Positions 42,687-50,907 of a stretch of DNA of 64,000 bases are shown here, piece after piece. The notes under the pieces are model-generated. The model saw nothing but the letters and a program-made list of their open reading frames with translations, was not told the DNA's origin and made no database searches. The DNA lies in contig JASSUH010000001.1 of NCBI GenBank assembly GCA_031963445.1, forward strand, positions 2,542,001 to 2,606,000, written 5' to 3'. Numbering within the stretch: position 1 is the first letter of the stretch; every line of letters begins with the position of its first letter. Both the position numbers and the translations under genes were made by a program. The DNA is from JASSUD01 sp031963445. GTDB taxonomy: Bacteria; Pseudomonadota; Gammaproteobacteria; Burkholderiales; Burkholderiaceae.

Positions 42687-44504
42687 CTACCCTTCAGAGG
42701 AACTAAAATCCAGAATTCTCATAAAAGATTCCATTTCTGGAGGAATAGAACCGTCTGAGTCCGATTCATCAGAGCTAGAGCTTTCAAAACTATAACTAGA
42801 TCCCATTTCTTCAGAGATAGCGCCTTCGGACTCCACCTCATCAGAACCATAGCCATCAGATTCTATTTCTTCGGGGATAACGTCCCCAAGCTTATAGTCA
42901 ATCTCTAGTCCGTCAGCAAAACGCTGTGCCCTAGACTCAAACCAGGCTATGCCGTCTATATCGTCAGGAGAGTGAATTTTTAAAAACTCCATATGCTCCT
43001 GAGTATCTTTGTAAGACCAATATGACTCTCTCTCAAGCAAAATATTTATAATTTTTCCATTTTTTCTTTGGAAAGTTTCTTTGCTGTAAATATAAGAAAG
43101 CCTGCTATGAGGGTTTTTCAAAAGCACATTTTCAGAATTTATTTTTATAATATTTGCATTTTCCTCAAAAAATTCGTTTATAACACGTATCACCTCTTTC
43201 GGATGAATTATATTTCCCTCATTATCAGATAAATCTGAATGAGATATATTTATATATTCTATTTCATTATCCAACAAAGAAAGAAATATTTTTTTAACAC
43301 CATCAATAGTAAAATCATTCCAGGATAAATTTATTGATTTAAGGCTTTCCATCAACATTAAATTTAACAAAGAATCAATTCCATCATCATCAATACTATT
43401 AGCCGATAAATCAATAACTCTTATATTTTTAGCCTTATCTTTAATAACTGGAACCAAATATCCAACACCAGCGTTACCAAGACCACCCAAAATATTTAAA
43501 TCTTCCAATACATTATTGCAATCTCGAATTCCTGACAAATTCAAATTTACAATATTACGATTTATTATTTTATCAATATTTTTCAAATCCTCTAATGATA
43601 TTAGACCAACTCGGATAGTTATATTTTTTGCATTTATAAATTTTCCGGAAAACAACTCAAATGTAGGTAGAACTACTTGATTATCTCCTACCAAGGAACT
43701 CAACACTGTTCTATCTTGCGTCAATTCAAAATCAATAATATTCTCGCCAAAATATGGAGCAATTTCTTCTAAATCTGTATTTTCAAATATGCAGTCAACA
43801 AAAGAAATTTTGACTCTTGCGTCTACTTTTTCTTTTATTGCTTGCAATATCGTTACGAAATTATCGGCGGAGAACATAGTTCCTTTAATGGATAATTCTA
43901 TCTCTCGCAATTTCTTCCCACGAAAAGCCGTCGCCAGATGATCGGCCACCTGGTCTCTTATCCTTTTAAATTCCTCGCTTACTTCCCCGGATTCAAAATA
44001 TATATCTAAATGCAAAGTTACAAGATTTTTATTTTCTGACAGAGAAATTATTTTGCATTTATTAAAATAACTATCAATAAGATTATTGCCATTAAATTTT
44101 AAATCAAAAGAAACGTGATTTATATTACTAAGCGCAACATTCATTCTCTGCAAAGCAGTATTTATCTCAATTTGACCGCTCTGAATATTACCTTCTATTT
44201 TTCCGGAATTATATTGATTAAACCCCTTTCTAACCCACTCCCTTTGAACATCAGATTTGCTTGATAAAAATCCACAAACCGAATTATAAAATGGAACGTT
44301 AATTAACCGACATTTAAGCAAAAATTCTAATATATTCGACTCAGATTCAAAAATCGCATATACAATTTCCAAAGGCAACTCAATAATTTTATTAGAGGTT
44401 GTTATTATTACTTTATCAACCTGCCTTCCTTGCCCACTTATAATGGTAGAAGGAATTTTTCCATATATAGGCAGAGATCTTTGCTCAGTGCTACCAACAT
44501 TCAT
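42687..44504 (-). CDS. F-box-like/leucine-rich-repeat protein, candidate host-directed effector
   Basis: 605 aa. Residues about 43-90 resemble an F-box: ELPLEIVYAIFESESNILEF followed by LLKCRLINVPFYNSV, with the Leu-Pro opening and the spaced hydrophobics that bind Skp1. Residues about 120-480 hold irregular leucine-rich repeats of the RNI type (LVTLHLDIYFES, IRVIDLSANSIDDDGIDSLL, LKSINLSWNDFTIDGVKKIF, IEYINISHSDLSDNEG). The last 65 residues are an acidic Ser/Glu-rich tail with repeated I-x-E-E-I/M-E-S units. No signal peptide. The gene is visibly AT-rich with codon use unlike its neighbours, suggesting transfer. Start ATG follows AGGTGA. F-box plus LRR is a eukaryotic ubiquitin-ligase receptor design, so effector function is inference. 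Confidence 0.75.
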   Translation of the reverse strand: MNVGSTEQRSLPIYGKIPSTIISGQGRQVDKVIITTSNKIIELPLEIVYAIFESESNILEFLLKCRLINVPFYNSVCGFLSSKSDVQREWVRKGFNQYNSGKIEGNIQSGQIEINTALQRMNVALSNINHVSFDLKFNGNNLIDSYFNKCKIISLSENKNLVTLHLDIYFESGEVSEEFKRIRDQVADHLATAFRGKKLREIELSIKGTMFSADNFVTILQAIKEKVDARVKISFVDCIFENTDLEEIAPYFGENIIDFELTQDRTVLSSLVGDNQVVLPTFELFSGKFINAKNITIRVGLISLEDLKNIDKIINRNIVNLNLSGIRDCNNVLEDLNILGGLGNAGVGYLVPVIKDKAKNIRVIDLSANSIDDDGIDSLLNLMLMESLKSINLSWNDFTIDGVKKIFLSLLDNEIEYINISHSDLSDNEGNIIHPKEVIRVINEFFEENANIIKINSENVLLKNPHSRLSYIYSKETFQRKNGKIINILLERESYWSYKDTQEHMEFLKIHSPDDIDGIAWFESRAQRFADGLEIDYKLGDVIPEEIESDGYGSDEVESEGAISEEMGSSYSFESSSSDESDSDGSIPPEMESFMRILDFSSSEG

Positions 44505-44860
44505 AATTCACCTGATTTATTGATTTAAATTAGAGTATTTTTTAATTAGGGTGCATATAACTCTGGAACAATAGGTGCCGATGCAAGCAGCACGCCACTT
44601 AAGTGCAGTATCAGTCCCAGTTTATTCAACATCTCTTTAATGAATAAACAGCTATTTATGCGTTTAATTCAATCGAGGCGAAAAATTTTCTTATTTATTA
44701 AAATTCTGATACAGATAACTTGTAGGATAAAAAATAGGGATTAGAAAAAGTTATGGGCCACTCGCTTTTAAAAGCGAGTGGCCCATAAAGAAATCACTGA
44801 GATGGAGAGAGAACAGCCTTAGCAAGCCTAATCAAACGATTAGGCTAATCACACAGCAAA
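44505..44860. other. Intergenic region between LRR gene and amino-acid antiporter
   Basis: 356 bases. It holds an AT-rich upstream region for the LRR gene, a degenerate family D piece (44570-44642, with AGTCCCAGTTTATTCAACAT), and a perfect palindrome at 44751-44788. No gene seen. Confidence 0.5.
44751..44788 (-). terminator. Perfect 38-bp palindrome, terminator for the antiporter gene
   Basis: TTATGGGCCACTCGCTTTT is followed directly by its exact complement. On the minus strand the hairpin is followed by CTTTTTC, and it lies 73 bases after the antiporter stop codon. Confidence 0.85.
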
Positions 44861-46387
44861 TTAACTGATTTTTACACTGCCTATAGCAAATAACCTTAAC
44901 GCAGATATCGCTACGGCGATTAATATCACCGCTGCTATTTTTTCACGGCGTGTAAAGACCACTTGCCCCGCTGCATTTTCACGTCTGGCCCACCAGTAAA
45001 CCGGCAATCCCAACGTAAACATGATGGTTGACATCAATAAAAACTGCGGGCCAGCAGCCCACAACAGCCAAAGCGCATAGATAGCCCCTAACGCACCGGT
45101 CCATAATGCGAGACGACCATTTTTACCAACATTTTTAAAAGGGCTATCAGGTTGGCTAGCGCTGCGCCATAGATACGCTGTGCTTGTGAGGTAAGTCGGC
45201 AAAATCATCACGCCAGCAATTGAAATTAACCAAATCCACGCATCTTGCACAAACCAGACGATTAAAAGCCCTACTTGCATCGCTGTACTCGATACCCATA
45301 AGGAAGCCGCTGGTGCTTGAGCACGGTTTTGGCGCATGAAAAATTTCGGGAAGACACCGCCTTTTGCGGCTTCGTAGGGCATCTCGGCAATTAAAATTGT
45401 CCATGCTAACCAGCAGCTACCAATTGAAATCAACAACGAAACAACCACCAAGGTTGCGCCCCAGTGCCCTACCAGGGCTTCCAAGACATAGGCCGCTGAT
45501 GGTGCGGGTAATTGTGCTAATTGAGACTGTGACATTAAGCCAAACGGCAGCACTGACAATAAAAAATAAAGCACGGTACATACAGCCAAAGCGATACAAG
45601 TTGCTCTACCCACTTGCTTGCTATCAGCCGCTCGGTTGGAGACAACTACCGCGCTTTCAATGCCCATAAACACCCAAAGCGTGACCATCATCGTGCTCTT
45701 GATCTGTGTCACCAGGCTACCCAACCCCTGTTCAGTGCCCCAAAAATTGAGCTTGAATTGTGACCAATCCACCTTCACGGCCATAATGCAAAGCACAATC
45801 GAGAGCGCAATAAGATTAACGCCGCTCGCGATAGCGTTTAGCACTGCCACCCGCTTTACGCCCGACAGCATGATGAAATGGAGTAACCAAATGAGTGCCG
45901 AACTACCGACAATTAAAGGCCAACCATCGCTGTTTGCAAAAATTGGGAAAAAATAGCTAAGTGTCTTGATACTCAATACCGACAATGCCACATTTCCAAA
46001 GGTCGCAGCTAACCAATAGCCCCAGGCCATCTCAAAGCCGGCAAATTTGCCAAAACCTTCCTTTGCATAAGAATAAATACCCGCTTTCAAATCGGGGCGG
46101 TGCTCAGCTAACAGGCGAAAGGTGCTAGCCAAAAGGAACATGCCGACCAAAGTGATCATCCAAGCGATGATCACCGCTAACAGTGCGGCATTACGCGACA
46201 TATTCTGCGGTAAATTAAAAGCCCCGCCACCAATCATGGAAGCAATCACCACACAAGTGAGCAACGGCAGGCTGAATTTGCGCGCAGCAGACTGCATGTT
46301 AGAAGCGGTTTGCGCCGACCCATCAAGGGGGGACGCAGAAGAGGGTGTATTAGAGGACACGGTCAATCTCCGAGAGCAGCCGAGCAT
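44861..46387 (-). CDS. Basic amino acid / polyamine antiporter, APC superfamily
   Basis: 508 aa with about 12-13 membrane segments. After a polar N-terminus of about 35 residues, TM1 begins LPLLTCVVIASMIGGGAFNL with the APC substrate-backbone motif (IGGG). Family features are AGIYSYAKEGFGKFAGFEMA, GYWLAATFGNVALSVLS, LNAIASGVNLIALSIVL, and WVFMGIESAVVVSNRAADSK. The sequence is most like arginine:ornithine antiporters (ArcD/YdgI type). ATG 46387 is used here, but a GTG at 46360 behind GGAGA is a plausible alternative. It may import host amino acids by exchange. No arcABC genes are nearby. Confidence 0.85.
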   Translation of the reverse strand: MLGCSRRLTVSSNTPSSASPLDGSAQTASNMQSAARKFSLPLLTCVVIASMIGGGAFNLPQNMSRNAALLAVIIAWMITLVGMFLLASTFRLLAEHRPDLKAGIYSYAKEGFGKFAGFEMAWGYWLAATFGNVALSVLSIKTLSYFFPIFANSDGWPLIVGSSALIWLLHFIMLSGVKRVAVLNAIASGVNLIALSIVLCIMAVKVDWSQFKLNFWGTEQGLGSLVTQIKSTMMVTLWVFMGIESAVVVSNRAADSKQVGRATCIALAVCTVLYFLLSVLPFGLMSQSQLAQLPAPSAAYVLEALVGHWGATLVVVSLLISIGSCWLAWTILIAEMPYEAAKGGVFPKFFMRQNRAQAPAASLWVSSTAMQVGLLIVWFVQDAWIWLISIAGVMILPTYLTSTAYLWRSASQPDSPFKNVGKNGRLALWTGALGAIYALWLLWAAGPQFLLMSTIMFTLGLPVYWWARRENAAGQVVFTRREKIAAVILIAVAISALRLFAIGSVKIS

Positions 46388-46673
46388 TCTACCTGAATGT
46401 TTTGCGCAGCCAAGAGAACTGATGAATTAAGACACTTCTGCATAATCTTAAAGGCTTGGCATGACTTTGCTGTCAGTACATCAATGCGGCAACCAAAGGG
46501 GTTCTACAGAGATTTCTAGTGTCTCTACAAGAAATATTGCTAATTCGACGACAAAGCTGTGAGTGGGTTCTAAAAGATACGGTTTAGCTTGTTACAGTAT
46601 AGAAACATCTTGGTGGGGCGGTTTTTCATAGTATGGCATCAAGCGCCTAATTTTCTACTTAGGATGAAGCCAC

Positions 46674-48563
46674 ATGATAAAAAACGCTAAAGCTACGATA
46701 CCTATCTTAGAGCAGCCCAACAATGCTCAAACCAATGACGAGCACGCTATTCAAACTGCCAAAATGGCGCACTATGCGCAACGGCCATTGGCTTTCTTAT
46801 TCCACTACGTGCGTCGCCATCCGCTGCAACACAGTATTTTATTAATGAGCGTGTTGGCCGCTGTTGCCTGCTCACTTAGCTCGCAATATGCGATTAAAAA
46901 TTTGATCGATACCTTAAGCGCTGGCCGTAATGCGTTCACTGCAATATGGCCTGCCTTTCTGATTTTGGTCGGTTTAATTACTGCAGATAATTTACTTTGG
47001 CGAGTGGGTGGCTGGTTTAGCGCACATGTGTTTGTCAATGTAACGGGTGACTTGCGGCGTGATCTGTTTGCTTATCTAAGCGGTCATGCACCTAGCTACT
47101 TCGCCGAGAAACAGCCAGGCATGCTCGCTAGCCGTATTACTGCCACCTCGAATGCGATGTACACCATCGAGAATCTGATGGCGTGGAATGTGCTGCCGCC
47201 GTGCATCGCGGTCAGTGGCGCAGTTTTGATGGTGGTCGCGGTCGATCCCATGATGGCAGGTGGACTGTTATTGGTGTCTGGCACACTGGCTGTCGTGCTT
47301 TTCAAAATGGCACGACGCGGCACCAAATATCACCATGCTTTCGCCACTCAAGCAGCAACGGTCGATGGTGAATTGGTCGATGTCATTAGCAATATGAATT
47401 TAGTCCGTTTATTTGGCGCGACGCTACGCGAGCAAAAACGCTTTGAGGCCAAAGTAGGCGAAGAAATGCTCTCGCGCCGCAGCAGCTTGCTCTACCTTGA
47501 AAAATTAAGACTGTTGCATGCCGGCGTAACGATTCTTCTAACCGTTGGCTTACTAGGTTGGGCCTTATGGCTGTGGCAACGCGGCCTCGTTACCTCTGGG
47601 GATATTGTCTTAGTCAGTTCACTCGGCTTTGTCATTTTGCACGGTACGCGTGATCTTGCAGTGGCCTTGGTCGATGCAACCCAGCATGTCGCACGCTTAT
47701 CCGAAGCCGTTTCAATGCTCTTAAGACCACATGAAATGCAAGACCATGCAGACGCTACCCCTCTGCCTGAGGCCCATGAAGAAGGCAAAACCAAACAAGG
47801 CAGAAGCATTGATTTTGCCGAGGTCTGCTTTGCTTACCCAGGACGCTCACGTGTGCTCAATCATTTCAGTTTGCAGATTGAGGCTGGCCAGCGGGTCGGG
47901 TTAGTCGGCTCATCAGGGGCTGGCAAATCTACTGTATTGACGCTGCTGCAACGCAATTACGAGATGCGCAGCGGCACCATCAAAATTGACGGGCAGGATA
48001 TTCAATTAATTACGCACGCAGGCTTACACGACAGTATTGGTGTCGTGCCGCAAGACACTTCGCTGTTACATCGCACCGTGTTTGAAAATATCGCTTATGG
48101 CCGCCCATCAGCTAGCGCAGAAGAAGTTTTGACTGCGGCGCGTGAGGCACGTTGCACAGAATTTATCGAAGCGATGCCAGAAGGGTTTAATACGATTGTC
48201 GGGGACCGCGGCACCAAACTTTCAGGTGGCCAACGTCAACGCATCGCGATTGCTCGTGCGATTTTGAAAGATGCACCGATTCTGCTGCTTGATGAAGCCA
48301 CCTCAGCACTTGATAGTGCTTCAGAAGAAGCCATTCAACATGCACTAGATCGTTTAATGCGTGGGCGCACGGTGATTGCCGTGGCACACCGCCTCTCCAC
48401 TCTGCAAAACTTTGATCGCATCGTCGTAATGAGCAACGGCCGCGTGCTTGACGATGGCTCCCCAGAAGAACTACGTCAACGTCCAGGACTTTATCGTGAG
48501 TTACTAAAACAGCAATTTGGTAGTTTGACGCAGCTAGATAAAGTCAGCAGACGTGCGGCTTAG
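46674..48563 (+). CDS. ABC exporter, fused permease and ATPase (MsbA/ATM1-like)
   Basis: 629 aa half-transporter. Residues about 35-350 form a six-helix exporter domain (HSILLMSVLAAVACSLSS, TAIWPAFLILVGLITADN, VLPPCIAVSGAVLMVVAVD, VTILLTVGLLGWALWLWQ). The nucleotide-binding domain has Walker A GLVGSSGAGKSTVL, Q-loop VVPQDTSLL, signature KLSGGQRQRIAIARAIL, Walker B PILLLDEATSALDS and the His switch AVAHRL. It should work as a homodimer in the inner membrane. The substrate is unknown. Its TAG stop (48561-48563) is the start of the 13-base repeat remnant TAGAGCTTGTTTA. Confidence 0.9.
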   Translation: MIKNAKATIPILEQPNNAQTNDEHAIQTAKMAHYAQRPLAFLFHYVRRHPLQHSILLMSVLAAVACSLSSQYAIKNLIDTLSAGRNAFTAIWPAFLILVGLITADNLLWRVGGWFSAHVFVNVTGDLRRDLFAYLSGHAPSYFAEKQPGMLASRITATSNAMYTIENLMAWNVLPPCIAVSGAVLMVVAVDPMMAGGLLLVSGTLAVVLFKMARRGTKYHHAFATQAATVDGELVDVISNMNLVRLFGATLREQKRFEAKVGEEMLSRRSSLLYLEKLRLLHAGVTILLTVGLLGWALWLWQRGLVTSGDIVLVSSLGFVILHGTRDLAVALVDATQHVARLSEAVSMLLRPHEMQDHADATPLPEAHEEGKTKQGRSIDFAEVCFAYPGRSRVLNHFSLQIEAGQRVGLVGSSGAGKSTVLTLLQRNYEMRSGTIKIDGQDIQLITHAGLHDSIGVVPQDTSLLHRTVFENIAYGRPSASAEEVLTAAREARCTEFIEAMPEGFNTIVGDRGTKLSGGQRQRIAIARAILKDAPILLLDEATSALDSASEEAIQHALDRLMRGRTVIAVAHRLSTLQNFDRIVVMSNGRVLDDGSPEELRQRPGLYRELLKQQFGSLTQLDKVSRRAA

Positions 48564-48570
48564 AGCTTGT

Positions 48571-49329
48571 TTATGACGCAGACTCCACGCTCGACTCAAG
48601 CGTCTGCGTAAGCCAGGCTAATAAAGCTTGCACAGAATCAAAGCGGGTGCGCGCTAGCGTAGCACCGTCGCCCACCTTGACGGTCCAGCCGCCGCGCTCA
48701 TTGACCACGGCAAAGCCTGTCTCATCGGTCAAATCGTCTCCGAAAAAGAAGGGGGTGCGGCCGGCAAATGGAAATTCTTGCAAAAAAGCTGCTATCGCTT
48801 TTCCTTTATCTACATTTTTCGGCTTAATCTCGAACACCATTTTTCCTGGCTGCACGACATATTTTTCTGGGTCACGGGCAGCCAACTCTTCTGTCGCGCG
48901 CCGCGCAATATGTTCATGCTGTGGCGCATGACGAAAATGCAAACTAAGCGCTGCGCCTTTGACCTCGAGCAACAGCCCTGGGTGAGCCTGCGCAATATCG
49001 GACAAAGTGAGCGCCATCTGCTCAAGTTGGGTTTGATCTATATCGCTACGAAATAATTGACCCTGCGCATTACACCGCTCTGCCCCATGCTCACCCGCCA
49101 TAGGCAACCGCAATGGCGCAAGAAAGCTATCTAACGTTTCAATGCTACGCCCTGACACAATTGCCACAGCGCCACCTGTGAGTACGTATAAACGTTGTAG
49201 CAGTGGCTTTACCACTGGCGTTACGTCAATCCCATCTGGCGTGGAAGCAAGTTCTACCAACGTGCCATCAAAATCGAAAAAAAATGCACTTTCTGGTAGA
49301 GGTAATACAGTCGGTAAAGTTGTAACCAT
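48571..49329 (-). CDS. otsB: Trehalose-6-phosphate phosphatase
   Basis: 252 aa from ATG 49329. An upstream TTG-started extension is rejected. HAD-superfamily motifs: I FFFDFDGTLVELA near the start, II VAIVSGRSIETL, III with Lys in ENKPK-like VFEIKPKNVDKGKAI, IV FFFGDDLTDETGF. It removes phosphate from trehalose-6-phosphate. The partner otsA is not in the window. Its TAA stop shares the 13-base repeat remnant with the convergent ABC gene. Confidence 0.93.
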   Translation of the reverse strand: MVTTLPTVLPLPESAFFFDFDGTLVELASTPDGIDVTPVVKPLLQRLYVLTGGAVAIVSGRSIETLDSFLAPLRLPMAGEHGAERCNAQGQLFRSDIDQTQLEQMALTLSDIAQAHPGLLLEVKGAALSLHFRHAPQHEHIARRATEELAARDPEKYVVQPGKMVFEIKPKNVDKGKAIAAFLQEFPFAGRTPFFFGDDLTDETGFAVVNERGGWTVKVGDGATLARTRFDSVQALLAWLTQTLESSVESAS

Positions 49330-49552
49330 ATTTATCGAAGTAAAAAAATTAGGTACAAAAAATTTTTCAGCTAAATACAGGTTTTTTTGTACTGACAATT
49401 TTGCTGGCAAACGCTTAACTATTCTTTACTAATTGCCATTAGTTAAGTGCCACAACAGCCTCTGCCGCAGATGCTGAATATGAGACAATTCCGGCCATAT
49501 ATGCTGCTGCCTCAGAAAATGCTTAATAAACTATTCAACACGCTCTCTCCCT

Positions 49553-50236
49553 ATGCTGCTCAATACTTATAAATTCTGTCGCCAAGCTTTTGCCCTCCTA
49601 CAACGAAAAGTCAAACCTATAACTTGGGTCACTGGCTTTGGGTCTCATCTAAGCGGTGCCGTACTCATTGCATTAAGTTGCACGCTGCTGCTCAGCGCAT
49701 GTGAGCGCGAACCGGCTGAACAATGGCGTTTGACTTCGATTGAGAAGCATCTACCTGACCTCAATTTCTCACTCACTTCTGATCAAGGCCAGCCAGTCAC
49801 GGCTAAAAATTATCAGGGTAATTTTGTTTTGGTTTACTTCGGCTACACCCACTGCCCCGATATTTGCCCAGAAACGATGACACGCTTGTTGCAAGTGTTG
49901 CAAAAGATTGGAAACGATGCGCAGAAAGTACGCATTCTTTTTATTTCTGTTGACCCAACACGCGACACACCTCAAAGCTTGCATACCTATCTGAGCGCTT
50001 TTGATGCGCAACATATTGTTGGGTTAACGGGCACTGTGCAGCAAATTGAAGCGCTCGCCAAAACTTACCGTGTAGCGTACGAAGCTGGCCCTACCGATGC
50101 TCATGAAAATTACGAAGTCATGCATAGCTCGGCTATCTATATATTTGATGCGAAAGGCCGTGCACAGCTGATGGCAACCGGTAGCGATTCGGCTGACAAT
50201 ATCGCGCATGATTTGCGCATATTGATCCAAAAATAG
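49553..50236 (+). CDS. SCO1/SenC family copper chaperone
   Basis: 227 aa. It has an N-terminal hydrophobic segment ending in a lipobox (LLLSAC, Cys about residue 51), then a thioredoxin fold with the copper motif THCPDICPETMTRLL and the third ligand His in HSSAIYIFD. The DPTRDTP motif is conserved. It delivers copper to the CuA centre of cytochrome c oxidase from the membrane's outer face. The next gene, PCuAC, is a functional partner. An N-terminus this long may mean a later true start. Confidence 0.94.
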   Translation: MLLNTYKFCRQAFALLQRKVKPITWVTGFGSHLSGAVLIALSCTLLLSACEREPAEQWRLTSIEKHLPDLNFSLTSDQGQPVTAKNYQGNFVLVYFGYTHCPDICPETMTRLLQVLQKIGNDAQKVRILFISVDPTRDTPQSLHTYLSAFDAQHIVGLTGTVQQIEALAKTYRVAYEAGPTDAHENYEVMHSSAIYIFDAKGRAQLMATGSDSADNIAHDLRILIQK

Positions 50237-50260
50237 CCAGCCTAAACCACCATCTTAATC

Positions 50261-50362
50261 AGAACTTGTTTAGGGTTTTCCTGGTGGCCTTGCGCCTCCG
50301 CAGACAGTACAAGACGTACGGCAAGGAGGCGCAAGGGCGCCAGGGAAAGCCTAAACAAGTTC
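50261..50362. repeat. Family A repeat between the two copper-chaperone genes
   Basis: 102 bp from AGAACTTGTTTAGGG to CCTAAACAAGTTC, both ends carrying the same T variant, so the change is compensated across the palindrome. The centre has CAGACAGTACAAGACGTACG. Confidence 0.88.
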
Positions 50363-50399
50363 CATGGATTAATTTTTTTCACTTAGCTCAAAACAATGG

Positions 50400-50858
50400 A
50401 TGAAATCGATGAAACTACGTTCCCTTCTTTTCGCTTTAATGTGCTTTAGCGCTTCAACCCCTCTGTTTGCCGCAAGCCAAATGCAAGTTGTTACGGATTC
50501 AGCTTGGCTGCGTTGGCTACCGAATGGAGTAGCGGCGGGTTATCTCACCCTCAAAAATCCAAGTGCTCAACCGATTGAGTTAGTCGCTGTATCTAGCCCA
50601 GACTATGCGCAAGTAGACGCACATCAAACAGTAACAAAAGGCACGATGAGCAGAATGATGAAGATCGATAAGTTAGTCATCCCGGCTCATCAAGAAATTG
50701 CTTTAGCGCCTGGTGGCTATCATTTAATGTTTGAAAAGCCGACGCATAACATCGTACCTGGCGGTACAGTACAAGTTCAGTTGAAGTTTTCGGATGATAA
50801 AAAAGCAGTGAATGTGACTTTGCCGGTGCGTTCACCCTCCTCTTCCTCCGCTCACTAA
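50400..50858 (+). CDS. PCuAC family periplasmic copper chaperone
   Basis: 152 aa. It has a signal peptide (LLFALMCFSASTPLFAAS, cleavage near residue 25), then the DUF461/PCuAC domain: AGYLTLKNPSAQPIELVAV, VDAHQTVTKGTMSRMMKI, IPAHQEIALAPGGYHLMF. His and Met residues in these motifs are the copper(I) ligands (H..M..H.M). It works with Sco to load the CuA site of oxidase. It follows the SCO gene on the same strand with one palindromic repeat between. Confidence 0.93.
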   Translation: MKSMKLRSLLFALMCFSASTPLFAASQMQVVTDSAWLRWLPNGVAAGYLTLKNPSAQPIELVAVSSPDYAQVDAHQTVTKGTMSRMMKIDKLVIPAHQEIALAPGGYHLMFEKPTHNIVPGGTVQVQLKFSDDKKAVNVTLPVRSPSSSSAH

Positions 50859-50870
50859 TCGATGTCGGTA

Positions 50871-50892
50871 TGGCAGCCTTTAAAGGCTGCCA
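50871..50892. terminator. Palindromic hairpin between convergent genes
   Basis: TGGCAGCCTTT and AAAGGCTGCCA form an 11-bp perfect palindrome between the PCuAC stop and the phosphoesterase stop. It probably terminates both, though T-runs are weak. Confidence 0.65.
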
Positions 50893-50907
50893 ACTTCTTC
50901 ACCAATC

